Assembly: GCA_910574635.1 (NCBI GenBank)
Contig: CAJTCG010000009.1
Location: 62,001-126,000 of the forward strand
Source of the DNA: Oscillospiraceae bacterium
Lineage (GTDB): Bacteria; Bacillota; Clostridia; Oscillospirales; Oscillospiraceae
Direction of reading: 5' to 3'
DNA length: 64,000 bases
The notes below the pieces were generated by a model that was not told where the DNA came from, did no database searches, and saw only the letters and a list, made by a program, of their open reading frames with translations. Below, in pieces: positions 40,382-49,763 of the stretch; the first letter of the stretch is position 1, and every line of letters begins with the position of its first letter. The translations under genes were made by a program, and so were the position numbers.

Positions 40382-41992
40382 TTAGCGCAAATGCAACAAT
40401 TTTGCCAATTTTGTCCCATGGGGCACCGTTTTCAGGTCTTCCGCCCGCAGAATCCGCAGGGCGACCACCAAAATGGCGTAAACGATTACCCCCGCCAGGA
40501 TGCCGCAGAGGGTGGCAATGGCGTTGGCACCGTAGGCGGAGTGCCCGGACAGGACCCGGCTCACAAGGCCGTGGGTGGCCCAGGCTCCGCCGCCCATGAG
40601 GGCGGTGGCCACGGCGGGCTTAAAGAAGAGCTGGAAATACCTGGGTTTCGTGGGGGAGTATTTCCAGACGAAGAACAGGTTCAAAAGGGCGATGACAACA
40701 TAGCAGCAGAGCGTTGAAATGGGCGCGCCGTGGATGTTGATCTCCGGGGTGCCCACCAGGATATAGTTCATCGCGATTTTGACCACGCCTCCGGCCACGA
40801 CGGTGTAAATGGGTATGCGCACCTTGCCGTAGGTCTGCAAAATGGCGTTGGTAAGGTTCATGACGCAGATGAAGATACAGGCAAAGCCCAAAACCCGCAG
40901 ATGAGGTCCCGCCGCCAGGGCGGCCTCCGGCTGGGCCGGGAGCACCAGGCGCATGATGGGGGTGGACAGCACGCTGAGCCCCACGCCGCAGGGCAGGGCC
41001 AGGATGGCGATGAGGCGGAAGGCGGAGGAGATGATCCGGTCCGCCTCCCGGTGGTCCCGCCGGGCCAGGGCCGCCGCCGCCACGGGAATCAGGCTCATGG
41101 TTACCGGGAAGACGAAGGAGGGCGGCAGGTTCACCATGTCCATGGCGTAGCCGTAGGCCCCCTTCAAGGCGGAGGCGGCCTCCTCCGTCAGGCCCAGGCC
41201 GTTTTGCAGCCGCCCCAGTACGATGGAGGTATCCACCAGCGTGATGATGCTCATGGCCGAGTTGCTCAGGGTGATGGGCACCCCGATGACCAGGATTTGC
41301 CTGGCCAGGGTCCCCCGGCTCTCCGGGACATCCAGGGTCTCCGCCCGGGAGCGGTGGGTCAGCAGGTAGCCGATCAGGAAGAGCATGGACAGTACGGTGC
41401 CGATGGTCACGCCCAGGATGGCTCCCGCCGCCACAAACTTCTGCCCCATACCCGCCTGGAAAATATACCACGCCAGCGCCAGGCCGATGCCCAGCTTGCT
41501 CAGGGCCTCCAGCACCTGGGAGACGGCGGTGGGGGTCATGTTCCCCTGGCCCTGGGTGTAGCCCCGCATACAGGCCAAAAGGCACACGCAGAACACCGCC
41601 GGGGACAGCGCCCGGATGGCCCAATAGGCGCTCTCGTTATGGAGCCGGGCGGCCACCCAGCTGGTGCCGAAGAACATGATGGCAAACCCCGCCAGACCCA
41701 GGGCGAAGAAGATCCAGATGGCCGTGCTGAAAAGCTTGCGCTTCTCGTTCTCCCGGCCCCGGGCCTGGGCCTCGGACACCAGCTTGGAAAGTGCCAGGGG
41801 CAGGCCCGCCGTGGAGATGGAGAGGAGGACGTTGTAAATCTGATAGGCGGAGTCGAAGTAGGTCTTGCCTTCCTCACCCAGGATGTTGTTCAGGGGGATC
41901 TTATAAAAGAAGCCGATACCTTTGACAATGGCCACCGCGGAGGCCAGAATGGCCGCGCCGCCCAGGAAGGACTGTTTTTTCTTCGTCGACAT
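40382..41992 (-). CDS. spoVB: SpoVB-like polysaccharide exporter
   Basis: 536 residues, 14 predicted membrane segments, MATE/MVF-type flippase of the SpoVB family (FLGGAAILASAVAIVKGIGF, FYKIPLNNILGEEGKTYFDS, YQIYNVLLSISTAGLPLALS). SpoVB-type proteins move lipid-linked precursors for spore cortex. Start ATG at 41992. Head of the conserved block spoVB-mazG-hup-rqcP-yabP-yabQ-divIC-yabR. The 136-bp gap to pnp contains a long hairpin (42044-42085, GAGGGTCCC/GGGACCCTC). Confidence 0.9.
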   Translation of the reverse strand: MSTKKKQSFLGGAAILASAVAIVKGIGFFYKIPLNNILGEEGKTYFDSAYQIYNVLLSISTAGLPLALSKLVSEAQARGRENEKRKLFSTAIWIFFALGLAGFAIMFFGTSWVAARLHNESAYWAIRALSPAVFCVCLLACMRGYTQGQGNMTPTAVSQVLEALSKLGIGLALAWYIFQAGMGQKFVAAGAILGVTIGTVLSMLFLIGYLLTHRSRAETLDVPESRGTLARQILVIGVPITLSNSAMSIITLVDTSIVLGRLQNGLGLTEEAASALKGAYGYAMDMVNLPPSFVFPVTMSLIPVAAAALARRDHREADRIISSAFRLIAILALPCGVGLSVLSTPIMRLVLPAQPEAALAAGPHLRVLGFACIFICVMNLTNAILQTYGKVRIPIYTVVAGGVVKIAMNYILVGTPEINIHGAPISTLCCYVVIALLNLFFVWKYSPTKPRYFQLFFKPAVATALMGGGAWATHGLVSRVLSGHSAYGANAIATLCGILAGVIVYAILVVALRILRAEDLKTVPHGTKLAKLLHLR

Positions 41993-42128
41993 GGAAAGTT
42001 TACCTCGAATACTTTAAAAAATGCGCGGACGCCTTCCGTCCATGAGGGTCCCATTGTCCACCTTATGGGACCGGGACCCTCCTTAGACCAGATTCCCTCC
42101 CGGCGGCGCGGCTTACGTTGTCAATTTT

Positions 42129-42956
42129 TTAGAGGCGCTCCAGGCAGCCCTTCACCAGGGCGGTGAACTTGGGGCCCGCGGCCTCGCCCGCGGCGATGAC
42201 CTCGTCGCCGGAGAGGGGCTGCTCCAGCACGCCCGCCGCCATGTTGGTGCAGAGGGTGAAGCCCAAGACCTCCATGCCGCAGTGGGCGGCGGTGATGGCC
42301 TCCGGCACCGTGGACATACCCACGGCGTCCGCCCCCAGCAGGCGGGCGGCCTTGACCTCCGCCGGCGTCTCATACTGGGGACCGGGGAAGAACATGTAGA
42401 CGCCCTCCTTGAGGTCCAGGCCCTGGGCCTTGGCGGCGGCGCGGGCCTTTTCCTGAAGGGCGGGGGTGTAGACGTGGCTCATGTCCGGGAAGCGGGGGCC
42501 CAGCTCGTCCATGTTGGGCCCGCAGAGAGGGCTGACGCCGAAGAGCTTGATGTGGTCCGTAATCAGCATGATGTCTCCGGCGGTCCAGGCGGTATTCACC
42601 GCCCCGGCGGCGTTGGTCACCACCAAAGTCCTGACGCCCAGGGCCCGGGCCACCCGGACGGGATAGGCCGCGTCGGCGAAGGACCAGCCCTCATAGGTGT
42701 GGAGGCGGCCCTGCATGACCGCCGCGTTCCGGCCCGCCAGCTTTCCAAAGAGAAATTGGCCCTTGTGGCCGGGGGCGGTGGAGCGCTTCATGTGGGGGAC
42801 TTCCGCATAGGGCACGGCGATGGGGCTTTCCATCTCGTCCGCCAGGGCCCCCAGGCCGGAGCCCAGAATCACCAGCACCTGGGGCTGGAAGCCGTTCAGC
42901 TTTTCCCGGAGAGCCTGAGCGCTCTCCTGAACCTGTTGATACGTGTAGAATTCCAT
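42129..42956 (-). CDS. punA: Purine-nucleoside phosphorylase
   Basis: 275 residues, trimeric PNP class. Releases purine bases from nucleosides by phosphorolysis. Signatures: PQVLVILGSGLGALADEM (phosphate loop), MQGRLHTYEGWS, LVVTNAAGAVN and DAVGMSTVPEAITAAHCGM. The ATG at 42956 is preferred to one two codons upstream because AGGAGG would otherwise touch the start codon. Confidence 0.95.
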   Translation of the reverse strand: MEFYTYQQVQESAQALREKLNGFQPQVLVILGSGLGALADEMESPIAVPYAEVPHMKRSTAPGHKGQFLFGKLAGRNAAVMQGRLHTYEGWSFADAAYPVRVARALGVRTLVVTNAAGAVNTAWTAGDIMLITDHIKLFGVSPLCGPNMDELGPRFPDMSHVYTPALQEKARAAAKAQGLDLKEGVYMFFPGPQYETPAEVKAARLLGADAVGMSTVPEAITAAHCGMEVLGFTLCTNMAAGVLEQPLSGDEVIAAGEAAGPKFTALVKGCLERL

Positions 42957-42969
42957 ATTCATCCTCCTG

Positions 42970-43371
42970 TCAGTTCAGCTTTTCGCCGCAGGCGCGGCAG
43001 AATTGGTCTCCCTCCCGCGCGGCCTCGCCGCAGCTGGGGCAGGCAGGGCCTTCCGGCGTCCGCCCCAGGGTCTCGTTGAGCTCCGCCAGGCGGGCTTTCA
43101 GATCGTCGATTTCCCGGAGCTTTTCCAGCAGCTCCTCGGACTCCGTCAGGTTTCCGGCGTGGGTGCCATAGACGATCTCACCGGCTTCCATCAGCTTCTC
43201 GTCCATCTCGCCCTCCACACGGGCGGCCTGATAGCGGAGCCGCACGGCCTCCGCCGCCTTCTCCGCCCCCTCACAGGCCAGGCCCAGGGTCCCAAGGGCC
43301 AGGGTTCCCGCCGCCTCCACGCCGGTGCGGAGGGTGTCCAGCAGGTCATACAGCTTCTCCTGTTTGTGCAT
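42970..43371 (-). CDS. Zinc-ribbon coiled-coil protein
   Basis: 133 residues. Helical body (about 1-105, MHKQEKLYDLLDTLRTGVEA, MDEKLMEAGEIVYGTHAGNL, LLEKLREIDDLKARLAELNE) and a C-terminal zinc ribbon CPSCGEAAREGDQFCRACGE. This form is common in Firmicutes; function unknown. Between the kinase gene and punA in the same orientation. Confidence 0.8.
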   Translation of the reverse strand: MHKQEKLYDLLDTLRTGVEAAGTLALGTLGLACEGAEKAAEAVRLRYQAARVEGEMDEKLMEAGEIVYGTHAGNLTESEELLEKLREIDDLKARLAELNETLGRTPEGPACPSCGEAAREGDQFCRACGEKLN

Positions 43372-43395
43372 AGTGCCGCTCCTTTCGTCTCCCGT

Positions 43396-44328
43396 TTAGT
43401 GATTGTCGTAGGGGCTTCCGCCGATGAACTCCCGGGACAGGGACTTGGCGGGGATATGCTTTTCATCCAGGGCCTCAATTTTGTCCAGGCCCCGGAGGAT
43501 GTCCTCCACCACCTGGTACTTCCCTTTGGGAAGCTCCTCCAGCAGGGGGACCACAAAGGGCTTCAGGGCGCTGGCGCTGAGGGCCAGGGAGGAGTCGAAC
43601 ATCAAATCCGCGTTTTCCTTGTAGGGGGAGATATACAGCCGCTCTCCCCGGCGGACGTTCTCCCACAGCTTCAAAGTAAAGGCCGCGTCGCTGCCCCGGA
43701 ACTTGAAGTCCCGGACAATGCGGCGGCAGAGGCGGATCCAGGACTTGTCAAACACCAAAGAACCGTCCTCGTCCAGAATATCGCTCCGGGCGGCGATATA
43801 GAGCTTGAAGGCCCTGGGGTTCTTTCCCACGATGATGTCGTTCAGGGCGTGGATGCCCTCGAAAATCGCCATGTCGTCCTTCCCCAGCCGCATGGGCCGG
43901 GCGAAGATGTCCGAGCGCATCTGCCGGGCAAACTCGTATTTCGGAACATGAATCAGCTCCCCCCGGTCCAGCATGGCGAAGTGCTGGTTCAGCAGGTCCA
44001 CATCCAGGCAGAAGGGGGACTCATAGTCAATGGCTCCCTCCCGGTTCCGGGGGAAGGTCTCCGGGTCCATGGTCTTGAAATAGTTGTCCATGGAAACCGT
44101 GTGGGTCATAATGCCCATCTCCACCAGCTTTTCCTCGATTTTCAGCGCGGTGGTGGTCTTCCCAGAGCCGGAGGGGCCGGAGAGGAGGATGATGTGGGAC
44201 TCCCCCCGGTGATCCGCAATCTTCCGGGCGGCGGTGTCCACTTTTTTCGCGAACTGCTCATCGCACTCCTGGGCGAAGGCGGCGGGGTCGCTGCGGATGG
44301 CCTCGTTGATCTGCTTTAGGGAATACAT
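43396..44328 (-). CDS. Uridine kinase family protein
   Basis: 310 residues. Walker A LLSGPSGSGKTTTALKIEE (about 56-74), VSMDNYFKTMDPETFPRNRE and DYESPFCLDVDLLNQHFAML as in uridine/phosphoribulokinases, FEGIHALND as Walker B-like. Phosphorylates a nucleoside, most likely uridine/cytidine; the family also includes TGS-fused proteins, not the case here. ATG at 44328 follows AAAGGAG. Confidence 0.87.
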   Translation of the reverse strand: MYSLKQINEAIRSDPAAFAQECDEQFAKKVDTAARKIADHRGESHIILLSGPSGSGKTTTALKIEEKLVEMGIMTHTVSMDNYFKTMDPETFPRNREGAIDYESPFCLDVDLLNQHFAMLDRGELIHVPKYEFARQMRSDIFARPMRLGKDDMAIFEGIHALNDIIVGKNPRAFKLYIAARSDILDEDGSLVFDKSWIRLCRRIVRDFKFRGSDAAFTLKLWENVRRGERLYISPYKENADLMFDSSLALSASALKPFVVPLLEELPKGKYQVVEDILRGLDKIEALDEKHIPAKSLSREFIGGSPYDNH

Positions 44329-44347
44329 GGATTCGGCTCCTTTCCGT

Positions 44348-45826
44348 TCATCTGGCATAGAAGGCGGCGAAATCCGCCTGATTGGACCGCGGTTTGTCCG
44401 GGCGTTCCGTGTACTCCTTGGGAAACTTGGGGTTGAAGCGCCGCTGGATCAGCCGCCGGGCCGGGTCCACCATTTTTGTGGACCCTCCCGCGCCGAAGGA
44501 GAGGATGGAGCAGAGCTCCGACATGATATAGATGTTGTAGAGGCATTCCCCGCCGGGGCGGGTCCAGCCGATATTTTCAAAGCTGCCGGACATGTATTTC
44601 TGCCGGTAGAGGTAATAGGGGGCGTATCCCGCTTCCCGCAGGGCGGGCTCCGCGTAGTCCAGCATTTCTCCCACCGCCTCCGGGCCGGGGATGGCCAGGC
44701 CCTCCAGCAGGATGCGGCTGCCCTTTTTCAGCGCCAGGGTGTGGACGGTAACGTTGTCCGTGCCGAACGCCAGGCAGCGCTCTAGGGAGCGGCGGAAGCC
44801 CTCCGCCGTGTCCTCCGGCAGTCCCGCGATGAGATCCATGTTCACATGGGGAAAACCGCACCGTGCCGCCAGCTCCATGGCTTCTTCGATGTCGCCGGGG
44901 CTGTGGCGGCGGCCAATGGCCCGGAGGACGCTTTCCTCCATGGTCTGGGGGTTTACGGAGATGCGGTGAACGCCGTGAGCCTTTAAAACCGCCAGCTTCT
45001 CCGCCGTGATGGTGTCGGGCCGTCCCGCCTCCACGGTAATCTCGCCGCAGGCGTCCAGGGCGGGGCCGAAGGCCGTCTCAAAGGCCGTCAGCACCCGGTC
45101 CAGCTGGGGGGCGGTCAGAGTGGTGGGCGTGCCGCCGCCCATATACATGGCCCGGACGTTCAAACCCGTCTCCCGGGCCATGCGGCCCCCGGCCTCGATC
45201 TCCGCCGCCAGAGCGTCCACGTAAGGGTCCACCAGGGAAAAGCTCTTTTCCACCGACTGGCTGACAAAGGAACAGTAGGCGCAGCGGGTGGGGCAGAAGG
45301 GAATGCCGATATAGACGGCGATGTCCCGGGGGCCCAGACCTTTCGCGGCCTCAAAGGCCGCCGTCCCCGTCTCCAGGGCCAGGGCGGCCCGGCGGGGGGT
45401 GACATAATAAATTTTCTCCAGCAGCTCCCGGGCCGCGCCGGGCGTCCTGCCCGCCGTCAGGGCTTCCGTCACCAGCTTGTCGGGCCGGACCCCGGTGAGC
45501 ATCCCCCAGGGGGGTTGTCCGCCGGTGAGCATCTGATAGGCCCGGAAAAAAGCCGCGCCGATGGCGTAGCGCCTTTGGCCCTCCCGCCCGTAGGGCGTGC
45601 GGCCCCCCAAAGGCACGCCCATGCTGAAGGGAACGGCCTCTCCCTGCCAGCACAGTTCTACTAGGGCGTGGCCCCGCTCTTCGTCCTCCCGCCAGGTGAC
45701 AATGGCCCAGTTCTCCTCCCGGACAGGCCGGACCGGCTCATAGACCGGAAGCTCGCCGGGGAAGAGATTTAAGAGGCTCTGCTCAACCGTGTAGCGCTCG
45801 TCGTGGCCGCGAAATTCCAGTTTCAT
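44348..45826 (-). CDS. hemZ: Radical SAM coproporphyrinogen dehydrogenase HemZ
   Basis: 492 residues. [4Fe-4S] cluster motif CPTRCAYC (about 184-191) in YIGIPFCPTRCAYCSFVSQS, then YMGGGTPTTL, ITVEAGRPDTI and MDLIAGLPEDT: the HemN/HemZ radical-SAM core. HemZ has a distinct N-terminal region of about 170 residues, present here. The reported reaction is oxidative decarboxylation of coproporphyrinogen III; in strict anaerobes its real substrate is less sure. ATG at 45826 overlaps the stop of the MBL gene (ATGA). Confidence 0.88.
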   Translation of the reverse strand: MKLEFRGHDERYTVEQSLLNLFPGELPVYEPVRPVREENWAIVTWREDEERGHALVELCWQGEAVPFSMGVPLGGRTPYGREGQRRYAIGAAFFRAYQMLTGGQPPWGMLTGVRPDKLVTEALTAGRTPGAARELLEKIYYVTPRRAALALETGTAAFEAAKGLGPRDIAVYIGIPFCPTRCAYCSFVSQSVEKSFSLVDPYVDALAAEIEAGGRMARETGLNVRAMYMGGGTPTTLTAPQLDRVLTAFETAFGPALDACGEITVEAGRPDTITAEKLAVLKAHGVHRISVNPQTMEESVLRAIGRRHSPGDIEEAMELAARCGFPHVNMDLIAGLPEDTAEGFRRSLERCLAFGTDNVTVHTLALKKGSRILLEGLAIPGPEAVGEMLDYAEPALREAGYAPYYLYRQKYMSGSFENIGWTRPGGECLYNIYIMSELCSILSFGAGGSTKMVDPARRLIQRRFNPKFPKEYTERPDKPRSNQADFAAFYAR

Positions 45827-46443
45827 GTCGTCTCCCGCAGGGCCTGGCGGAGGTAGGGATTCTGCCGCCGCTCCTTTTCCAAGGTGCTGACGTCCATGTG
45901 GCCGGGAAGGATCTGGAGGTCCCCCTCCAGCTCTCCCAGGCGGCGCAGGGAGGCCAGCATCTTGGGCACGCTGCCGCCGGGGAAGTCCGTCCTCCCGCAG
46001 GACCCGGCAAAGAGGGTGTCCCCGCAAAAGAGCAGATCGCCGCAGCGGAGGGTGACGCTGCCCTCGGAGTGGCCGGGGGTGTGAAGGACCTGGATTTTTA
46101 CGGCGTCTCCCCCGAAGGCGATCCAGGTCCCCTCGTCGTAGAGATTCGCGCCCTGGATTTGGGTGCGCAGCGGAAACAGGGACGGGTCCACGTCCTCCAG
46201 ATCCTTCCGGTGGATATAAAGCGCCGCCTGGGGAAAAGCCCGCTCCAGCTCCGCCGCGCCGCCGGTGTGGTCGTAGTGTCCGTGGGTCAGGAGAATGTAG
46301 CGAAGCTTTGCTCCCTCCAGAGCCCTGATAATCTCCGGCGCGTCCCCGCCGGGGTCAATCACCGCCGCCTCGCGGGTTTTCTCATCCTCCAAAATATAGC
46401 AGTTGGTTCCCAAGGGGCCCACCTGCATCATTTTCACATTCAT
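45823..46443 (-). CDS. MBL-fold metal-dependent hydrolase
   Basis: 206 residues, glyoxalase-II-like metallo-beta-lactamase fold: metal motif LTHGHYDHTGG, HTPGHSEGSV, CGDTLFAGSCGRTD and final His in LPGHMD. Related to YcbL/GloB-type thioesterases. AGGAGGAAA precedes the ATG at 46443. Translationally coupled to hemZ. Confidence 0.88.
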   Translation of the reverse strand: MNVKMMQVGPLGTNCYILEDEKTREAAVIDPGGDAPEIIRALEGAKLRYILLTHGHYDHTGGAAELERAFPQAALYIHRKDLEDVDPSLFPLRTQIQGANLYDEGTWIAFGGDAVKIQVLHTPGHSEGSVTLRCGDLLFCGDTLFAGSCGRTDFPGGSVPKMLASLRRLGELEGDLQILPGHMDVSTLEKERRQNPYLRQALRETT

Positions 46444-46474
46444 TGGAGTTTCCTCCTCTCTTGGCTCCATAGTC

Positions 46475-46888
46475 TCAGGAATCGGCGGGGAGCTGGTCGG
46501 ACTGGTCCTCGAAGCCGGAAAAGTCCAGGGTCTTCCCCTGCCACGCGGCCCGGAACATGTCCACGGCCCGCCCGGCTCCGCCGCAGCGCTCCATGTAGTG
46601 CCTGCCCTTGTCGTCGTTCCAGCCCACGCCGACCACATACTCGCCGGTGTGGGGGCCCGCCAGGGCCACGGCGCTTTGAATAAACCAGTAGTCCTGCCCT
46701 TTCCTCTGCTCTAAAATCACAAAGCTGTCTTCATGGGGACAGAGGCCGTCCAGGGCCTTGGTCACGTCCTCCCAGGAAACATGCGCGACGGGCATCCCGT
46801 TCACCGACAGGCTCCAGCTCCAGCCGCTGCGGGGCTGGGCGCCCAAGGAGCATTCGTTTTGTTGAAAGAAATTAGAAAACAATCCCAT
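46475..46888 (-). CDS. Hypothetical protein
   Basis: 137 residues (MGLFSNFFQQNECSLGAQPR...). Aromatic-rich middle FVILEQRKGQDYWFIQSAVA and YVVGVGWNDDKGRHYMERCG suggests a beta-sheet domain. No family recognised. Between the MBL hydrolase and dtd, same strand. Confidence 0.7.
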   Translation of the reverse strand: MGLFSNFFQQNECSLGAQPRSGWSWSLSVNGMPVAHVSWEDVTKALDGLCPHEDSFVILEQRKGQDYWFIQSAVALAGPHTGEYVVGVGWNDDKGRHYMERCGGAGRAVDMFRAAWQGKTLDFSGFEDQSDQLPADS

Positions 46889-46921
46889 GAAAGCATCCGT
46901 CCTTTCTTTCCGCTGGTTCCG

Positions 46922-47365
46922 TCAGGGCTTCTCCGTATCAAAGAGGATGGTCACCGGGCCGTGGTTCAGGGATTCCACGTCCATCTTCGCGCCGAATTCC
47001 CCATGCTCCACCGTGAAGCCCCGCTCCCGGCAGTGGGCCATAAATTTCTCATAGAGGGGAACGGCCAGATCCGGCTTCGCCGCGCCGGAGAAGCCCGGGC
47101 GGCGGGAAGAGGTATCCGCAAAGAGAGTAAACTGAGAGATCACCAGAAAGCTTCCGCCAACCTGCTCCAGATTCCGGTTCATCTTTTCGTTCTCATCTTC
47201 AAAGATGCGAAGGTTGCAGATTTTCTCCGCCAGCTTCACGGCGGTTTCTTCCGTATCAGCCGGCGCCACCCCCAAAAGGACCAAATAGCCCTCTCCGATT
47301 TGGCCCGTAACGGCCCCCTCGATGGTAACCGACGCGTGTTTCACGCGGGTGACAACCGCGCGCAT
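46922..47365 (-). CDS. dtd: D-aminoacyl-tRNA deacylase
   Basis: 147 residues. Removes D-amino acids wrongly attached to tRNA. Signatures: MRAVVTRVKHASVTIEGAVT, SQFTLFADTSSRRPGFSGAA (the SQFTL motif) and the C-terminal NHGPVTILFDT (the Gly-cisPro type motif appears as HGPVT). ATG at 47365 chosen, AAGGAGG 8 nt upstream. Confidence 0.95.
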   Translation of the reverse strand: MRAVVTRVKHASVTIEGAVTGQIGEGYLVLLGVAPADTEETAVKLAEKICNLRIFEDENEKMNRNLEQVGGSFLVISQFTLFADTSSRRPGFSGAAKPDLAVPLYEKFMAHCRERGFTVEHGEFGAKMDVESLNHGPVTILFDTEKP

Positions 47366-47386
47366 AGCCAATCCCTCCTTTTATAA

Positions 47387-47569
47387 TTGTACGTTATAAT
47401 TGTACGCCATAGCCCCACACCCCAACCAAGCCCCCGTCCCTCGTCCCCCCGCAGGGAAGGGGGAATGCTCAAGGGGGGACGAAGTCCCCTCTTGAAGGGA
47501 GGCGGAGGAAATGGAGCGGAATGGATGTCCGGCGGAGCCGGACGGAATGGAGCGCAATTTTCGACGCCG
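47387..47569. other. Intergenic repeat-like segment between rel and dtd
   Basis: Contains a tandem TTATAATTGTACG pair (47381-47406), a hairpin AAGGGGGGAC/GTCCCCTCTT (about 47472-47496), a perfect hairpin GTCCGGC/GCCGGAC (47527-47543) and near-repeats GGAATGGA / GGAATGGAGCG. No gene. It looks like an interspersed repeat rather than a leader. Confidence 0.4.
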
Positions 47570-49762
47570 CTATCCGGCGGGGCGCGTCACTTGCAGCACC
47601 CCGGAAATTTGGTTCAGCTTGTTCATGATGGCCTTCATCTGGGCCCCGTCCCGGACCCGGATTTCCAGGCGGATAACGGCGAAGCCGTCCTCCGTGCTCC
47701 GGGAGTTCAGGCCGGAGACAAAGGTGTTGGTGCTGGAGAGGGCCGTGGAGATATCCAGAATCAAGCCCATCCGGTCCTTGCTCATCACGTCGATGGTGGT
47801 GGGATAGCTTTCATTGGTATCCTTGCCCCAGGAGACTTTCAGCCAGCGGCCCTCCTGGCCCGCCCGGCGCTCCGGCGCGGCGTTGGGGCAGTCCGCCCGG
47901 TGGACGGACACGCCGTAGCCCCGGGTGATAAAGCCCACAATCTCGTCCCCCGGCACGGGGGTGCAGCAGCGGGAGAACTTTACCAGGCAGTTGTCCAGCC
48001 CCTCCACGATGATGCCCTGCTCGCTCTTGCTCACCGGCTTGGCGGGCACCAGGATGGGGGCCTCCTCGGGCTTGAGGGTCAGCTCCTCCGCCTGGTGCTG
48101 GCGGGCGATGCGCAGCAGCTCCCCCTTCATCCGGCTGACGGCCTTCTGGGCGGTGAAGCCGCCGTAGCCGATGGCGGCATACATCTCCTCCAGGCTGCCG
48201 TAGGTGACCTTTTTCAGCAGCAGGGGCAGATTCTCCGGGTCTGTCACGTCCTTCATGGCAAGACCCGCGTGCTTGAGCTCCTGCTCAAAGGAGGAACGGC
48301 CGTTGGCGATGTTTTCCTCCTTTTTTTCCTTCTTAAACCACTGGCGGATTTTGCTCCGGGCCTCGCTGGACTTGGCGATTTTCATCCAGTCCCGGCTGGG
48401 GCCCTTGGCGGACTTGGAGGTCATGATCTCCACAATGTCCCCGTTTTTTAAGATGTGGTCAAAGGTGACGATGCGGTTGTTTACCTTGGCCCCCACCATG
48501 CGGTTGCCCACGGCGGAGTGGATGGCGTAGGCGAAATCAATGGGCGTAGCCCCGGCGGGGAGGTTCTGCACATCCCCGTTGGGGGTGAAGACGAAAACCT
48601 CGTCGGCGAACATGTCGACCTTTAAGGAGTGGATATACTCCTCCGCGTCGGCCCCCTCCTGGTTCTCCAGCAGGCGGCGGACCCACTCGTATTTCCCCTC
48701 GGTGCCCGCTCCCTGGCCGTGCTGCTTGTACTTCCAGTGGGCGGCCACGCCGTATTCCGCCACCTCATGCATCTTCCAGGTGCGGATCTGCACCTCAAAG
48801 GGCAGGCCGTCGGGTCCTATGACGGTGGTGTGGAGGGACTGGTAGCCGTTGGGCTTCTCGGTGCCGATATAGTCCTTGAACCGGCCCGGAATGGGCTTGT
48901 AAATGTCGTGGATGACGCCCAGGACATTGTAGCAGTCCCCCACCGTGTCCACCAGCACCCGGAAGGCAAAGAGGTCGAAAATCTCGTCCAGGGACTTGTT
49001 CTGGTTGAACATCTTCCGGTAGATGGAGTAGGGGTGCTTGATGCGGCCGTAGACCATGTGCTGGATGCCAAGCTCCGTCAGACGGTCGTCCATCTGGGTC
49101 TGGGTGCGGAGGAGGAAGGCGTCGTACTCCGGCTTTTTGGCGTCCAGCCGGGTGATGATCTCCTCATAGCCCACCGGGTCCAGATATTTAAGGGACAGGT
49201 CCTCCAGCTCCCACTTGATGCGCTGCATCCCCAGGCGGTGGGAAATGGGGGCGTAAATCTCCATAGTCTCCAGGGACTTTTGCTTCTGCTTCTCCGGGGA
49301 CTGGTATTCCATGGTCCGCATGTTGTGGAGCCGGTCGGAGACTTTGATGAGGATGACCCGGATATCCTTGCTCATAGCCATGAGCATCTTCCGGAGGTTC
49401 TCCATCTGCTCGTCTTCCTTGGTGGCGTACTGGATGCGGGTCAGCTTGCTGACCCCCTCCACCAGATTGGCGATGGTGGGCGAGAACATCCGGGCCACAT
49501 CCCCGTGGGTGGCGGGCGTGTCCTCAATCACGTCGTGGAGCAGGGCCGCCTCGATGGACTCGGAGTCCAGCTTCAGCTCCTCCGCCACAATTTGGGCCAC
49601 GGCCAGGGGATGGATGATATAGGGCTCGCCGCTTTTGCGCTTTTGCCCCTCGTGGCAGCGGTCGGCGTACTCGAACGCGGACCGGATATGGTCGAAGTCG
49701 GCGGCGGGGTTGTAGCCGCGGACGGTTTTTTCCAAAAGCTCGTACTGTTCCTGTACGGTCAT
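47570..49762 (-). CDS. rel: Bifunctional (p)ppGpp synthetase/hydrolase Rel
   Basis: 730 residues, full RelA/SpoT layout: HD hydrolase domain (about 25-180, with HDVIEDTPATHGDV), synthetase (about 230-350, with YQSLHTTVIGPDGLPFEVQI), TGS domain (about 390-450, VFTPNGDVQNLPAGATPIDF), helical/zinc-finger-like region (NCLVKFSRCCTPVPGDEIVG) and C-terminal ACT (about 655-730). The intact HDxxED motif argues for active hydrolase. Makes and removes the stringent-response alarmone. One base after the recJ stop. Confidence 0.96.
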   Translation of the reverse strand: MTVQEQYELLEKTVRGYNPAADFDHIRSAFEYADRCHEGQKRKSGEPYIIHPLAVAQIVAEELKLDSESIEAALLHDVIEDTPATHGDVARMFSPTIANLVEGVSKLTRIQYATKEDEQMENLRKMLMAMSKDIRVILIKVSDRLHNMRTMEYQSPEKQKQKSLETMEIYAPISHRLGMQRIKWELEDLSLKYLDPVGYEEIITRLDAKKPEYDAFLLRTQTQMDDRLTELGIQHMVYGRIKHPYSIYRKMFNQNKSLDEIFDLFAFRVLVDTVGDCYNVLGVIHDIYKPIPGRFKDYIGTEKPNGYQSLHTTVIGPDGLPFEVQIRTWKMHEVAEYGVAAHWKYKQHGQGAGTEGKYEWVRRLLENQEGADAEEYIHSLKVDMFADEVFVFTPNGDVQNLPAGATPIDFAYAIHSAVGNRMVGAKVNNRIVTFDHILKNGDIVEIMTSKSAKGPSRDWMKIAKSSEARSKIRQWFKKEKKEENIANGRSSFEQELKHAGLAMKDVTDPENLPLLLKKVTYGSLEEMYAAIGYGGFTAQKAVSRMKGELLRIARQHQAEELTLKPEEAPILVPAKPVSKSEQGIIVEGLDNCLVKFSRCCTPVPGDEIVGFITRGYGVSVHRADCPNAAPERRAGQEGRWLKVSWGKDTNESYPTTIDVMSKDRMGLILDISTALSSTNTFVSGLNSRSTEDGFAVIRLEIRVRDGAQMKAIMNKLNQISGVLQVTRPAG

Positions 49763-49763
49763 C

